64,000 bases of DNA, taken from positions 1,674,001 to 1,738,000 of the forward strand of contig NZ_CP049298.1 in assembly GCF_011058315.1 (NCBI RefSeq). The letters are read 5' to 3'. How positions within the stretch are numbered: position 1 is the first letter of the stretch; every line of letters starts with the position of its first letter. Below are positions 54,138 through 63,514 of this stretch, one piece after another. A program made the translations under genes and the position numbers. The notes under the pieces were generated by a model. That model ran no database searches and was not told where the DNA came from. It saw only the letters and a list, made by a program, of their open reading frames with translations. The DNA is from Chryseobacterium sp. POL2. GTDB lineage: Bacteria; Bacteroidota; Bacteroidia; Flavobacteriales; Weeksellaceae.

Positions 54138-56519
54138 ATGAATAAAATTTTAAAACTTCTACTCTTTTTGGTAGGAGTCACCCACCATGCCCAACAATAT
54201 AATATTGCTGGCGTGGTAAAGGATTTCCATGACAAAACGGCTCTAAGAAATGCTAAAATTGTTATCGGAACATCAACGGCAACAACCGACAACAATGGAA
54301 AGTTTGAGATAAAAAATCTAAAATCCGATGTATATACTATAATTGTTACACATCCAGATTGTGATGCTTATCAATCCAACATTGAGCTTAGCAAAAGTCT
54401 AAATCTCGAAATCCTTTTAGAACATCACAGCAATGAGATTGAGTCCATAACCATACATGCTGCGCACAAATCCAAAGGCGCCATTATTGTAAAAACTTTG
54501 GACCAATCGACTATTGAGAAAAATGCCACCGAAAATCTAGGAAATCTGTTGACCAAAATATCTGGCGTCAGCACTTTGAAAACGGGTAACAGCATTGCAA
54601 AACCTGTAATCCACGGAATGTATGGCAGCCGAATTTCGATTATCAACAATGGTGTGAAATTGGCCGAACAAGAATGGGGCGTAGAGCATGCGCCCAATGT
54701 TGACATCAACAATTTTGAACACATCGACGTCATCAAAGGAGCATCTGCTCTAAAGTATGGTACCGATGCTGTTGGCGGTGTGATCGTCCTAGAACCTGAA
54801 ATTTTCAAAAAGAAAGACAGTCTAACGGGATCAACCAATATTTCGGGAATTTCTAACGGGCGAGGATTAGGATTAGATTTAAAACTTTTAAAAACATGGC
54901 AAAATGCTTGGGCTATAAAAGTAAATGGAAGCTTCAAAAAACTTGGCGATTTATCGACACCCGATTATAATCTGATGAACACTGGAATGGATTTTTCGTC
55001 ATTTAATATAAGTGTTCAGAAGAACGAGTTCAAGCAAGGGATTTCTTTTGATTATTATGTCACTAATCAGAATTTAGGTATCTTCCGTGGTTCTCATGTG
55101 GGCAACGACAAAGATTTTTATCTTGCTATGACGACGCCACAACCTATCTACATGAGAGATTTTAGTTATTCTATCGACAATCCACGTCAGGAAATAGCAC
55201 ATCATATTGCTAAAGTTTCGGCTTTCAAGCGTTTTGAGCATTTTGGTAAAGTATCGGCAACCTATAGTTTCCAATACAATCATCGACAAGAATTCGATAT
55301 CCGTCGTGGAGATCTTAAGAATACGCCGAGTATGGATTTGGAATTGATAACCCATCAATTAAATCTAAACGATTTGCTGGAACGCGAAAAATGGTCTTTA
55401 GAAACTGGCATCGACTTGATATATCAGAACAACTATTCGAATCCGAAAACCCAAAGTCGTCGTTTGGTTCCTAATTATGATAAATATTCGGGAGGCCTAT
55501 ATTCAATTTTTAAATATAAAATCGCAAATAACTTTCAAGCGGAAATCGGTGCACGTTATGATGTAACACATTATAATGTAACGAAATGGTATGACATCAA
55601 AGATTGGACAACTAACTATGCTAAAGATTTTTCGGAATTTTATGTAAGAACCAATCAAAACAGAGTTTTGACCAATCCTATCCTCAATTATCACAATTTG
55701 TCTTATAATGCAGGATTAGACTGGAAAATTTCTCCAGAATTCAGCATCAAATTCAACTATGCAAGAGTGGAAAGAACGCCTAATATTGCAGAACTTTTCG
55801 CCGAGGGTCTTCACCACTCTGCTGCTATTATTGAAAAAGGAAATATGCGCTTGCAAAATGAGAAAGGTAATCAGCTCAATCTTTTGATAGACGGAAAACT
55901 TCATCTGCTTGGCGGTTTAGACTTTAGTATTAATTCTTATTATTTTGCTACGAACAATTTCATCAACCAAATTCCGACAGGCATTCAGCAAGCGACACAG
56001 GTTGGGCCTTTCCCTGTTTGGGAGTATCAACAAATTAATGCTAAAATGTATGGCGTTGACTTGGACATCAATTGGAAACTGACAGACAATTTAACGTATC
56101 GCGGACGCGGCGCTTATCTTTATGGACAAGATACTACACACGATGAGCCACTTATTTTGATGATGCCAACCAATTTCAGCAACAATTTAGAATTTCATAA
56201 AAAAGAATGGAAAAACTTTAGTTTAAGTCTAGAAAACAAAACGGTGTTACGACAAAATCGTTTTCCAATACATAACTCTGAAATCGTATTTTATGAAGAT
56301 GGCGAGGAAATTACGAAAACTGTGGATTTTAGCACACCGCCTGACGGATATAGCCTTTGGAATGTACAAGCTGGATTCAATTTAGCCAAAAATTTATACA
56401 CTGGCGTAAGCATTCAAAATCTATTTAATAAAAGTTACCGCGATTATCTCAACCGACTCAGATATTTCTCGGACGACTTAGGACGTAACTTTATCTTCAA
56501 TATTCGGTACAATTTTTAG
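54138..56519 (+). CDS. TonB-dependent receptor
   Basis: 793 residues. Signal peptide ~1-18. Carboxypeptidase-regulatory-like domain ~20-100 (NIAGVVKDFHDKTALRNAKIVIG), plug domain ~115-220 with the conserved GxxGSRISIINNGV and HIDVIKGASALKYGTDAVGGVIVLEP, then a 22-strand barrel ending in a terminal Phe (NIRYNF), as needed for BAM insertion. Plug sequence is of the ZnuD/metal-receptor-like type rather than SusC. Neighbours with a CxxCH protein and a lipoprotein suggest uptake of a metal ion or metallophore; substrate not established. Confidence 0.92.
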   Translation: MNKILKLLLFLVGVTHHAQQYNIAGVVKDFHDKTALRNAKIVIGTSTATTDNNGKFEIKNLKSDVYTIIVTHPDCDAYQSNIELSKSLNLEILLEHHSNEIESITIHAAHKSKGAIIVKTLDQSTIEKNATENLGNLLTKISGVSTLKTGNSIAKPVIHGMYGSRISIINNGVKLAEQEWGVEHAPNVDINNFEHIDVIKGASALKYGTDAVGGVIVLEPEIFKKKDSLTGSTNISGISNGRGLGLDLKLLKTWQNAWAIKVNGSFKKLGDLSTPDYNLMNTGMDFSSFNISVQKNEFKQGISFDYYVTNQNLGIFRGSHVGNDKDFYLAMTTPQPIYMRDFSYSIDNPRQEIAHHIAKVSAFKRFEHFGKVSATYSFQYNHRQEFDIRRGDLKNTPSMDLELITHQLNLNDLLEREKWSLETGIDLIYQNNYSNPKTQSRRLVPNYDKYSGGLYSIFKYKIANNFQAEIGARYDVTHYNVTKWYDIKDWTTNYAKDFSEFYVRTNQNRVLTNPILNYHNLSYNAGLDWKISPEFSIKFNYARVERTPNIAELFAEGLHHSAAIIEKGNMRLQNEKGNQLNLLIDGKLHLLGGLDFSINSYYFATNNFINQIPTGIQQATQVGPFPVWEYQQINAKMYGVDLDINWKLTDNLTYRGRGAYLYGQDTTHDEPLILMMPTNFSNNLEFHKKEWKNFSLSLENKTVLRQNRFPIHNSEIVFYEDGEEITKTVDFSTPPDGYSLWNVQAGFNLAKNLYTGVSIQNLFNKSYRDYLNRLRYFSDDLGRNFIFNIRYNF

Positions 56520-56557
56520 TACAATCAAAACAATTCAAAATCAAAACTTTAAAAAAA

Positions 56558-57118
56558 ATGAAAAATATAATTTCAATCCAAAAACTAAGTTTATTATTAA
56601 TAATTTCCATCTTCACAATCCTAGTTATATCATGCAACCGGGACAACGATATAGAAGATGATTTTCCACAAGAAGAAATTACAAATATCATCTTACACAT
56701 TACCCATGACGCAACAGGAACTACACAAAACTACAATTACAGTGTTGGCTCTGGATCTGCTCCGGCAATTAAACTGGAAGACGGTGCAACATACATTGTT
56801 AATGCACAATTTATGAATGGGAACGAAGATGTAACTAATGAAATTAATCTTGCCAAAGACGAACACTTTTTAATTTATGATTTCCCAAGATCCACGATTA
56901 ACCTTGAACGTCTTGACATCCCAAATAAAGATGGAATAAAAATCGGTTTAAAAACAAAATGGACTGTTGTAAAAGCGGTGAAAGACTCTTCACCAAAATT
57001 AATTATGACTTTGATTCATGATCCATTATCTTCGAGCGAGGCACAAAACGGCAGCGCATGGGGAAGCATCTCAGGTGGCGAAACCGACTCGGAAGCAACA
57101 TACGGTATTACGAACTAA
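56558..57118 (+). CDS. Surface lipoprotein partner of the TonB receptor
   Basis: 186 residues. Lipobox ILVISC (Cys ~27) followed by an acidic stretch NRDNDIEDDFPQEEIT typical for lipoproteins exported to the surface in Flavobacteriia. Mature part: beta-rich domain with LHITHDATGTTQNYNY and ATYIVNAQFMNG, and a Gly/Ser-rich SLIH end. I know this kind of protein next to TonB receptors under the name type 1 periplasmic binding fold superfamily; function unproven. 38 bp after the receptor gene, so cotranscribed. Confidence 0.72.
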   Translation: MKNIISIQKLSLLLIISIFTILVISCNRDNDIEDDFPQEEITNIILHITHDATGTTQNYNYSVGSGSAPAIKLEDGATYIVNAQFMNGNEDVTNEINLAKDEHFLIYDFPRSTINLERLDIPNKDGIKIGLKTKWTVVKAVKDSSPKLIMTLIHDPLSSSEAQNGSAWGSISGGETDSEATYGITN

Positions 57119-57190
57119 GCGATTAATAATCAGAATTTTTGCTAAGATGAATTCAATTTAAACCAAAAAATTAAAATTAACATATTTTAT

Positions 57191-57243
57191 GAGCGATTTG
57201 CTGACATTAGACCCAAGTTTAATTTTGCGAATCGCTCTTTTTT
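57191..57243 (+). terminator. Terminator of the TonB receptor operon
   Basis: GAGCGATTTGC / GCGAATCGCTC with a 25-nt loop and six T residues. Its descending arm contains the -33 element of the tig promoter. Confidence 0.78.
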
Positions 57244-57254
57244 GACTATTTTTG
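57225..57254 (+). promoter_or_regulatory. Promoter of tig
   Basis: TTG (57225-57227), 19 bp, TATTTTTG (57247-57254): full match to the Bacteroidota consensus, 26 bp before the start codon. Confidence 0.82.
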
Positions 57255-57279
57255 CAAACTAAAATTTCAATTATTAAAC

Positions 57280-58614
57280 ATGAACGTTACAGCACAAAAT
57301 CACGATGAAGTAAGTGCATTACTTACTGTAACATTGGATAAATCAGACTACAAAGAAAAAGTTGAAAAAACATTGATTAACTACGCTAAAAATGCGCAAG
57401 TTCCTGGATTCAGAAAAGGAAAAGTGCCATTAAGCATGGTTAAAAGACAATACGAAGCTGGTATCGCTTTTGAAGAAATCAACAAACAAGTTTCTGAAGC
57501 GTTAAACAACTATGTTAACGACAACAAACTAAGACTAGTTGGTCAACCAGTCCCTCAACCAATGAACGAGTTCGATTACAACGCAGACCAACTATCTGTA
57601 GGATTCGAGATTGGTTACGAACCAGAATTCACTATCGATCTTTCGAAATACGAAGCACCACACTTCCAAGTGGAAGCTTCTGATAAAGAAATCAACACAA
57701 GTGTAGAAAATATGCAAAAGCGTTTCGCGGAGCGTATCGCACAAGACAAAATCGGTAAAGACTCTTACGTAGCTCTAGAAGTTAAGCAAGTTGTAGAAGA
57801 AGGAGCAGAGGGCGAACACAACCACGCACCAAAACAAGTTACAGCTAGCAAAGAAACTAAAGAAGCTTACACCCTAGTAAAATCTTTGAAAAAAGACGAA
57901 TCTGTAAAAGTTTCTAAAGAAGACCTTATCGCTAAAGAAGACCTTGCTAAAGAACTAGGAATTTCTAAAGACGAAGCTGAAAACATGCACCACAACGAGG
58001 TTGAAGTAACTGTTAAAGACATCTACGGTCTAGACTTAGCAGAACTTAACCAAGACATGTTTGACAAAGTTTACGGTAAAGACGAAATCAAGTCTGAAGA
58101 AGAACTTAGAGAGCGTGTTAAAAAAGAATTAGACGAGTATTTCCAACAAAACGCTGACGTATACTTCGTTAACAAAGTCTTGGAACAAATCACGGAGAAA
58201 GAAGAAATCCAACTTCCAGAAGCATTCTTGGTAAAATGGTTAATGTTCTCTAACCAAAATATCCAGTCTGAAGAGCAGGCTAAAGAAATCTTGGAAAACG
58301 AGAAAAGCCAAATCAAATACCAAATCTTGGAAGGTAAATTGATGACACAAAACGAAATCAATTTAGAATACAACGACATCTTAGCACAAGCTGAGCAATT
58401 GGTAAGAAACCAGTTAGCAATCTACGGTATCCACCACCTTTCTGACGAAGAAATCCAAAAGTACGCAGTTGAAATGCTGAAAGACGAAAACCAAATCCGT
58501 CAAATTTCCTCAGAAGTGGCAATGGCTAAGTTGAAAGACGCGATCCTTGACAAAGCTTCGAAAAAAGAAACAAAAATTTCTCACGATGAGTTTCTTGAAG
58601 AACTTAAGAAATAA
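57280..58614 (+). CDS. tig: Trigger factor
   Basis: 444 residues. N-terminal ribosome-binding domain with GFRKGKVPLSMVKRQYE, the signature that contacts L23 at the tunnel exit; a middle domain of FKBP type that is strongly diverged and contains a HNHAPK histidine patch; and the C-terminal chaperone domain (ELRERVKKELDEYFQQ, LAQAEQLVRNQL). Folds nascent chains as they leave the ribosome. High use of preferred codons (AAA, GAA, AAC), as in strongly expressed genes. Monocistronic between its promoter and a terminator at 58631. Confidence 0.97.
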   Translation: MNVTAQNHDEVSALLTVTLDKSDYKEKVEKTLINYAKNAQVPGFRKGKVPLSMVKRQYEAGIAFEEINKQVSEALNNYVNDNKLRLVGQPVPQPMNEFDYNADQLSVGFEIGYEPEFTIDLSKYEAPHFQVEASDKEINTSVENMQKRFAERIAQDKIGKDSYVALEVKQVVEEGAEGEHNHAPKQVTASKETKEAYTLVKSLKKDESVKVSKEDLIAKEDLAKELGISKDEAENMHHNEVEVTVKDIYGLDLAELNQDMFDKVYGKDEIKSEEELRERVKKELDEYFQQNADVYFVNKVLEQITEKEEIQLPEAFLVKWLMFSNQNIQSEEQAKEILENEKSQIKYQILEGKLMTQNEINLEYNDILAQAEQLVRNQLAIYGIHHLSDEEIQKYAVEMLKDENQIRQISSEVAMAKLKDAILDKASKKETKISHDEFLEELKK

Positions 58615-58630
58615 TTAAACTTATATTACA

Positions 58631-58665
58631 AAGTCCCGACACTAAATTAGTATCGGGACTTTTTT
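58631..58665 (+). terminator. Terminator of tig
   Basis: AAGTCCCGA / TCGGGACTT stem with a 13-nt loop and T run, 17 bp after the stop. Confidence 0.9.
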
Positions 58666-58669
58666 ATTT

Positions 58670-58815
58670 GGGGCGTGCCCCGTTGTTTTCCCCTAAGCGA
58701 AGCCTTGCAAAAACAAGCGGGTCGGTCTACGCGCAGTTGCTGTTTTTGTTCGGGGCTTCCACTCCGCTCCGCCACCTCACAAAAACGAGCTCCAACAATG
58801 CGCTCCCCCCTCACG
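58670..58815. repeat. GC-rich structured intergenic repeat
   Basis: 146 bp much richer in GC than its surroundings. It includes the palindrome GGGGCGTGCCCC, a GCAAAAACAAGC / GCTGTTTTTG hairpin (58707-58748) and GGGCTTCCACTCCGCTCCGCC. From memory such gGGCGTGCCCC ... GGGCTtcCgCTcC elements are dispersed repeats in Flavobacteriia genomes. No coding potential on either strand is credible. Confidence 0.6.
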
Positions 58816-58857
58816 CAAATTCAGCATCAATAGAAAGATTCTCATTCTTTAGTTCAT

Positions 58858-58880
58858 AAAAAAAACCTCTAAAAAGAGGC
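58858..58880 (-). terminator. Terminator of the M23 peptidase gene
   Basis: On the minus strand GCCTC-TTTTT-AGAGG is followed by eight T residues, 11 bp past the stop of the gene at 58891. Confidence 0.82.
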
Positions 58881-58890
58881 TTAATATAAT

Positions 58891-59763
58891 TTATAAATTC
58901 ATGAACAGTTTTGGATTAACCGGCGTATTATTTCTGTGAACTTCATAATGCAGATGTGGCCCTGTTGAACGTCCAGAATTTCCAGATTTGGCAATAACCT
59001 CACCAACCTTCACTTCTTGGTTGGCAGACACAGAAATGCTCGACAAATGTCCATACAGTGTCGCTAGACCATTGGCATGCGAAACAATCACACAGTTACC
59101 ATAGCCGCCTTTTTGTCCAGCAAACAAAACCTTACCAGCCGCCGCAGCGACAACATCCGTTCCGTAAGCTACCGCGACATCAATCCCCTTATGGAACTGC
59201 ATTTGGTCTTTTTCAGCAAGCGCATTTTGATCCGCTTTTGAATCGTCTTTCAAAGCAGAATTATTTGCCAAAGAAGTACTATCATTAGCTGGTTTCAATG
59301 TTTTAACAGAAGCAAAAACAGTTTTGAAAGGAATTGGATTTTTTCTAATCCCGAAGTTAGAAGAAATATAACCTGAAGTTGGAACGCCTAGCGGCACTTG
59401 TTGCAGCTTCTTCTCTAGATCCACCAAATATTGGCTATAACGATTGGACTGTTTGGAAAGGTAAACTTCGTTGGCTAAGCTATCTTTGGCAAGACTTTCA
59501 ATTCTTAAATCAGACGCATTTTTTGACACCAAAAAAGCATTGATATTGCGAACCACTTGGTCCACACTTAATAGATTTTCCTTGAGCTCGCGGTGGTCAA
59601 TACTATCTTTAGTAGTATTAATTTTCACGAGGTTAACTTGATAATTTTTATCATCTCTATCTGCATACAACTTACCAATAACAAAAGATTGTCCAAAAAC
59701 AATCAGCAGCAAAGCCGCCAAAATAATATTTGTTTTTTTGTTACTTCTAAAAAATCTCTTCAT
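58891..59763 (-). CDS. M23 family metallopeptidase (peptidoglycan endopeptidase-like)
   Basis: 290 residues. N-terminal membrane anchor at ~12-32, a coiled coil ~60-120, and a LytM domain at ~150-290: zinc ligands in FHKGIDVA (H~191, D~195) and GPHLHYEVH (H~269/271), with the AAAAGKVLFAGQKGGYGNCVIVSHANG strand pair. Such proteins cut peptide crosslinks during cell-wall growth or activate amidases. All metal ligands are visible, so active. Terminates at 58858; own promoter expected upstream of 59763. Confidence 0.93.
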   Translation of the reverse strand: MKRFFRSNKKTNIILAALLLIVFGQSFVIGKLYADRDDKNYQVNLVKINTTKDSIDHRELKENLLSVDQVVRNINAFLVSKNASDLRIESLAKDSLANEVYLSKQSNRYSQYLVDLEKKLQQVPLGVPTSGYISSNFGIRKNPIPFKTVFASVKTLKPANDSTSLANNSALKDDSKADQNALAEKDQMQFHKGIDVAVAYGTDVVAAAAGKVLFAGQKGGYGNCVIVSHANGLATLYGHLSSISVSANQEVKVGEVIAKSGNSGRSTGPHLHYEVHRNNTPVNPKLFMNL

Positions 59764-59942
59764 ATTTTCTATGCTTAGTATATAACTTAATAACGACCTG
59801 CAAAATTAAATATTTTTTGTAACATATAGATTTACAATATTATGTTTAACAAATTTTAATTATTTTTTAAGACTATTAAACACGGAACCCGTTATAACTA
59901 TTGATTTGATATTGATTAATTTTCTTTTTAATATTATAATTG

Positions 59943-59950
59943 TAGCTTTG
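59943..59950 (+). promoter_or_regulatory. -7 box of gpsA
   Basis: TAGCTTTG matches TAnnTTTG, 30 bp before the ATG at 59980; a good -33 TTG at the usual distance is not seen. It makes the longer start at 59959 unlikely. Confidence 0.5.
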
Positions 59951-59979
59951 CATTATTAGTGAATTTAAGTGAATTAAAA

Positions 59980-60990
59980 ATGGCTAAATCAAAACCATCG
60001 CAGTTGCCGATAGTCGGTGTTGTAGGAAGTGGAAGCTTTGCAACGGCAATTGTTAAAATGCTTACCGAAAACTGTAAAACGGTGCATTGGCACGTCCGAA
60101 ACGAATTTGTAAAAGGTGCCATCCAATTGCGGGGACACAACCCAACTTACCTTCCAATGGTAAGCTTCAATCTTAAACAATTAAAACTAACGACCGACAT
60201 CAATGAGTTGGTGGAATCTTGTGATATTATTGTTCTAGCAACGCCTTCGATTTATCTAGCTGCGACTTTAGAACATCTTAACTGCAATTATAAAGACAAG
60301 TTATTCTGTTCTGCCATCAAAGGTATTGTCCCAGAATATAATGATATTGTTGCCAATTATCTTCGTGATAAATTCCAGATTGGTTATCGCAATCAAGCTG
60401 TAATTGCTGGACCTTGTCATGCTGAAGAAGTTGCTATGGAACGTTTGTCTTATTTAACGATAGCTGCCGCAGAAGCTCAGGATTCTGAAACATTGGCTAA
60501 AATATTTTCATCGTTCTATATTAAAGTTAACCAAAGCTGCGATATTCTTGGCAATGAGTACAGTGCCATTCTAAAAAACATCTACGCCATCGGCGCTGGT
60601 ATTGCAAGCGGCTTAGGCTACGGCGACAACTTCATTGCGGTGTATGTTTCGAATGCCATTCGCGAGATGGAAACTTTTTTGGAAGCCATTTATCCAGAAC
60701 CGCGAGATGTTAACGAAAGCGCTTATCTTGGCGACCTTTTGGTAACAGCATACTCGTTGTTCTCGCGTAACCGAAATCTTGGAAATCTTATCGGAAAAGG
60801 CTACACCATAAAATCGGCCATCCAATCTATGAACATGGTTGCAGAAGGCTATTATGCTACCAATGGTATCTATAGCATTTGTAAAGAAAAGAAACTAAAA
60901 CTTCCGATTATCAATACAATTTTCGCTGTTCTTTATGAAGAAAAAAATGCGGAAAAACAGTTTGCTAAATTAACAGACAAATTGACCTAA
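59980..60990 (+). CDS. gpsA: Glycerol-3-phosphate dehydrogenase [NAD(P)+]
   Basis: 336 residues from ATG 59980 (MAKSKPSQLPIVGVVGSGSFATAI). Nucleotide-binding GSGSFATAI motif at ~14-22, a conserved Lys in FCSAIKGIVPEYND, GPCHAEEV and the C-terminal domain with YSAILKNIYAIGAGIASGLGYGDN, where the catalytic Lys lies. Reduces dihydroxyacetone phosphate to glycerol-3-phosphate for phospholipid synthesis. Cytoplasmic. Ends before a structured repeat and a bidirectional terminator with asnS. Confidence 0.97.
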   Translation: MAKSKPSQLPIVGVVGSGSFATAIVKMLTENCKTVHWHVRNEFVKGAIQLRGHNPTYLPMVSFNLKQLKLTTDINELVESCDIIVLATPSIYLAATLEHLNCNYKDKLFCSAIKGIVPEYNDIVANYLRDKFQIGYRNQAVIAGPCHAEEVAMERLSYLTIAAAEAQDSETLAKIFSSFYIKVNQSCDILGNEYSAILKNIYAIGAGIASGLGYGDNFIAVYVSNAIREMETFLEAIYPEPRDVNESAYLGDLLVTAYSLFSRNRNLGNLIGKGYTIKSAIQSMNMVAEGYYATNGIYSICKEKKLKLPIINTIFAVLYEEKNAEKQFAKLTDKLT

Positions 60991-61003
60991 TAATGACAAA
61001 CTT

Positions 61004-61135
61004 CTAGCCCCGATGGCAACGGCATCCTTTGTGGTTGGCGCGAGATGACAACTAGGACTTTTGTCCAAAAGCCTTCTATCGAGCGACAAGTACAAAGATA
61101 TAGTGGACAGCGGGAAAAAGCTCCTAATAATAGCG
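61004..61135. repeat. Flavobacterial intergenic repeat (TAGCCCCGAT... element)
   Basis: Begins TAGCCCCGATGGCAACGGCATCC, ends GGACAGCGGGAAAAAGCTCCTAATAATAGCG. The two ends and the CAAAGATATAGTGGACAGCGGG part recur, as I remember, after genes in many Flavobacteriia. Its middle contains ACTAGGACTTTTGTCCAAAAG hairpin bases. Noncoding; a short ORF would be accidental. Confidence 0.65.
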
Positions 61136-61142
61136 ATAAATA

Positions 61143-61178
61143 AAATCCGCCTTTCAAAAATTTGAAAGGCGGATTTTT
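61143..61178. terminator. Bidirectional terminator of gpsA and asnS
   Basis: AAATCCGCCTTTCAAA-AA-TTTGAAAGGCGGATTT: 16-bp perfect arms with A and T runs, between convergent gpsA and asnS. Confidence 0.93.
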
Positions 61179-61195
61179 GTATTTTAAAAACTGAA

Positions 61196-62644
61196 TTAAA
61201 ATTCAGCGCTTTTGGGCGTTCTTGGGAAAGGGATAACGTCGCGAATATTGGTCATACCTGTGATAAACAAGACCAAACGCTCTAATCCTAAACCGAATCC
61301 TGCATGCGGCACAGACCCGAACTTGCGCGTATCGAGGTACCACCAAAGCTCTTGCTCGTCAACATGCATATCTGTCATTTTTTGTTTTAGAACATCATAA
61401 CGCGCTTCACGTTCTGACCCACCGATAATCTCGCCAATGCCTGGGAACAATACGTCCATCGCGGCTACGGTTTTGTTATCTTCGTTCAACTTCATGTAAA
61501 AAGCTTTGATTTCTTTTGGATAATCGAACAATACAACTGGACTTTCGAAGTGTTTTTCAACTAAGAAACGCTCGTGCTCCGATTGTAGATCTGCGCCCCA
61601 CTCTTCGATTGGATATTGGAATTTACCTTTTTTGTTTTCTTTAGAATTTAATAAAATGTCAATAGCTTCTGTGTAAGAAACTCGCTTGAAACGCTTAGAT
61701 ACAACATTTTGTAATTTCTCAATAAGACCTTCTTTTGCTCTTTCTTTCTCGGGTTTTGTTTTTTGTTCTTCTGCAAAACGCTTATCCAAAAATTCTAAAT
61801 CATCTTTACAATTTTCAAGACAATAATTAATGACATATTTCAAGAAATCTTCTGCTAAGTCGATATTATCTTCCAAATTATTGAAAGCCACTTCTGGCTC
61901 TATCATCCAAAACTCTGCTAGGTGACGCGTTGTATTAGAATTTTCTGCACGGAAAGTAGGCCCGAATGTATAAATCCTTCCCAAGCCCATTGCAGCAGTT
62001 TCGCCCTCCAACTGACCAGAAACCGTAAGGTTAGTCTTTCTACCAAAGAAGTCCTGGCTATAGTCGATCGCGCCGTCTTCGTCTCTCGGAATATTATTTA
62101 GATCAAAATTAGTTACGCCAAACATTTCTCCCGCTCCTTCTGCATCGGCTCCCGTAACAATGGGTGTGTTGATATAGAAAAATTGGTTTTGGTTAAAATA
62201 CTGGTGAATTGCAAAACTAATAGCATGACGAATTCTGAAAACGGCTCCAAACAAATTGGTTCTGAATCTAAGATGCGCTTGCTCGCGTAGTTTTTCTAAA
62301 CTATGTTTTTTAGGTTGCAAAATTGTCGATTGCAATTCCTCGGTAAAGTTTTCTCCAAGAATTGTAATTTTTTTCGCAATGAGTTCTACAGTTTGCCCAG
62401 CACCTTGACTTTCTACCACTTCACCAGTTATTTTCAGAGAGGCTGCTGTATTGATATTTTTGATAATGTTTTCATCAAAATTTTCGAAGTCTACTACCAC
62501 CTGCAAATTATTGATGGTAGAACCGTCGTTAAGTGCAATAAAACGATTAGAACGGAATGCTCTAACCCAACCGTAAACTGTAATGTCGTGATGTAAAACT
62601 TTCTTGTAATCTGTTAAAAGATCTTTAATTGTTTGCTTTTTCAT
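61196..62644 (-). CDS. asnS: Asparaginyl-tRNA synthetase
   Basis: 482 residues from the ATG at 62644 ([15 protein letters not shown]). N-terminal OB anticodon-binding domain ([22 protein letters not shown]), then the class II core: motif 2 ([22 protein letters not shown]) and motif 3 ([18 protein letters not shown]). The presence of asnS means direct Asn-tRNA charging. The C-terminus [17 protein letters not shown] is the family standard. Confidence 0.98.
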   Translation of the reverse strand: MKKQTIKDLLTDYKKVLHHDITVYGWVRAFRSNRFIALNDGSTINNLQVVVDFENFDENIIKNINTAASLKITGEVVESQGAGQTVELIAKKITILGENFTEELQSTILQPKKHSLEKLREQAHLRFRTNLFGAVFRIRHAISFAIHQYFNQNQFFYINTPIVTGADAEGAGEMFGVTNFDLNNIPRDEDGAIDYSQDFFGRKTNLTVSGQLEGETAAMGLGRIYTFGPTFRAENSNTTRHLAEFWMIEPEVAFNNLEDNIDLAEDFLKYVINYCLENCKDDLEFLDKRFAEEQKTKPEKERAKEGLIEKLQNVVSKRFKRVSYTEAIDILLNSKENKKGKFQYPIEEWGADLQSEHERFLVEKHFESPVVLFDYPKEIKAFYMKLNEDNKTVAAMDVLFPGIGEIIGGSEREARYDVLKQKMTDMHVDEQELWWYLDTRKFGSVPHAGFGLGLERLVLFITGMTNIRDVIPFPRTPKSAEF

Positions 62645-62959
62645 TATCAAAAATTAATGTCCACAAAGTTATGAAATTAATATGCTTCTGCCCATTAACT
62701 ATTGCAGTAAATATTTTTTTTAAGAGATTTTTCTTGTCGAATTTTTCTTGCGTGGTAACAACTAAAGTATCGTAATGCAATTTTGGAAAAAATAACAATG
62801 AAAACTCATCTTAAAAATAAACTTTAAAAATCTTTAGTAATAATTCCTAACAATTGAAATTTCAAAATCTCTAAAATAACGCAAGAAATCGCGATAGAGT
62901 TTTGTTTTTTAACACGATGAAAGAAAATAAATATTTCGAGAAACGAGATAATTTAGAAA
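62645..62959. other. 315-bp AT-rich intergenic region between asnS and rimM
   Basis: No gene. TAACTTTG on the minus strand (plus 62664-62671) is a possible -7 box for asnS, 20 bp before its start. A weak CTCTA...TAGAG repeat near 62870-62905 could be part of a rimM terminator, but has no clear T tail. Nothing else is seen. Confidence 0.5.
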
Positions 62960-63502
62960 TTACTCATCTTTTTTGGAATCCGTTAAAAAAACATCCATCA
63001 AACCATCTGGCAATTGCATTTGGATATATTTTTCGTCACGGTTAACTTCAAGAATCCAATCTTTGATAATCGGAATAACAACATCACGATCTGCCAATTT
63101 TAACATAAAATAATGTTGAGCCGTTTGGTCATTCACAGATTGAATTATTCCACAAGATTTTCCATCTTCTTCGCGAATCTCGAAGCCGACAATCTCGTGA
63201 TAATAAAATTGTTTACCGGACAGTTTCGGTAAAGTAGAAAGAGGAAGATAGACATCTTTCCCAAGAACCTGTTCTGCTAAAGCTTCGGTAACATTTTTGA
63301 ACAAAATATTAAGCGCATCAGTCTTGCTCCAAGATGTTTTTTCAATAAAAAAAGGAACCAATAATCCGTTGATTTCAACGAATATTGATTCCAATTTATT
63401 GTAAAGTTCGGGTTGATCGGTATCCAATTTCAGGATCACGTTACCCGCTAATCCGTGCTTACGCGTAATTTTTCCTAAAAAGTAACAGTCTTCCTTACGC
63501 AT
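62960..63502 (-). CDS. rimM: Ribosome maturation factor RimM
   Basis: 180 residues. N-terminal RimM domain (YFLGKITRKHGLAGNVILKLDTDQPELYNKLESIFVEINGL in outline) and C-terminal PRC-barrel (YYHEIVGFEIREEDGKSCGIIQSV ... RDVVIPIIKDWILEVNRDEKYIQMQLPDGLMDV). Assists maturation of the 30S head by binding S19. Located 12 bp after rpsP, the standard pair; trmD and rplS, which often follow, are not here. Confidence 0.96.
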   Translation of the reverse strand: MRKEDCYFLGKITRKHGLAGNVILKLDTDQPELYNKLESIFVEINGLLVPFFIEKTSWSKTDALNILFKNVTEALAEQVLGKDVYLPLSTLPKLSGKQFYYHEIVGFEIREEDGKSCGIIQSVNDQTAQHYFMLKLADRDVVIPIIKDWILEVNRDEKYIQMQLPDGLMDVFLTDSKKDE

Positions 63503-63514
63503 AATATCAGATTA

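Noticed and set aside
58668-58859. 63-residue frame across the GC-rich repeat after tig
   Set aside because: No good start context, spans the hairpins of the repeat and includes low-complexity sequence; it is the repeat that explains the open frame.
62917-63045. Rightward 42-codon frame starting in the asnS-rimM gap
   Set aside because: Mostly antisense to rimM; no ribosome-binding site or family features.
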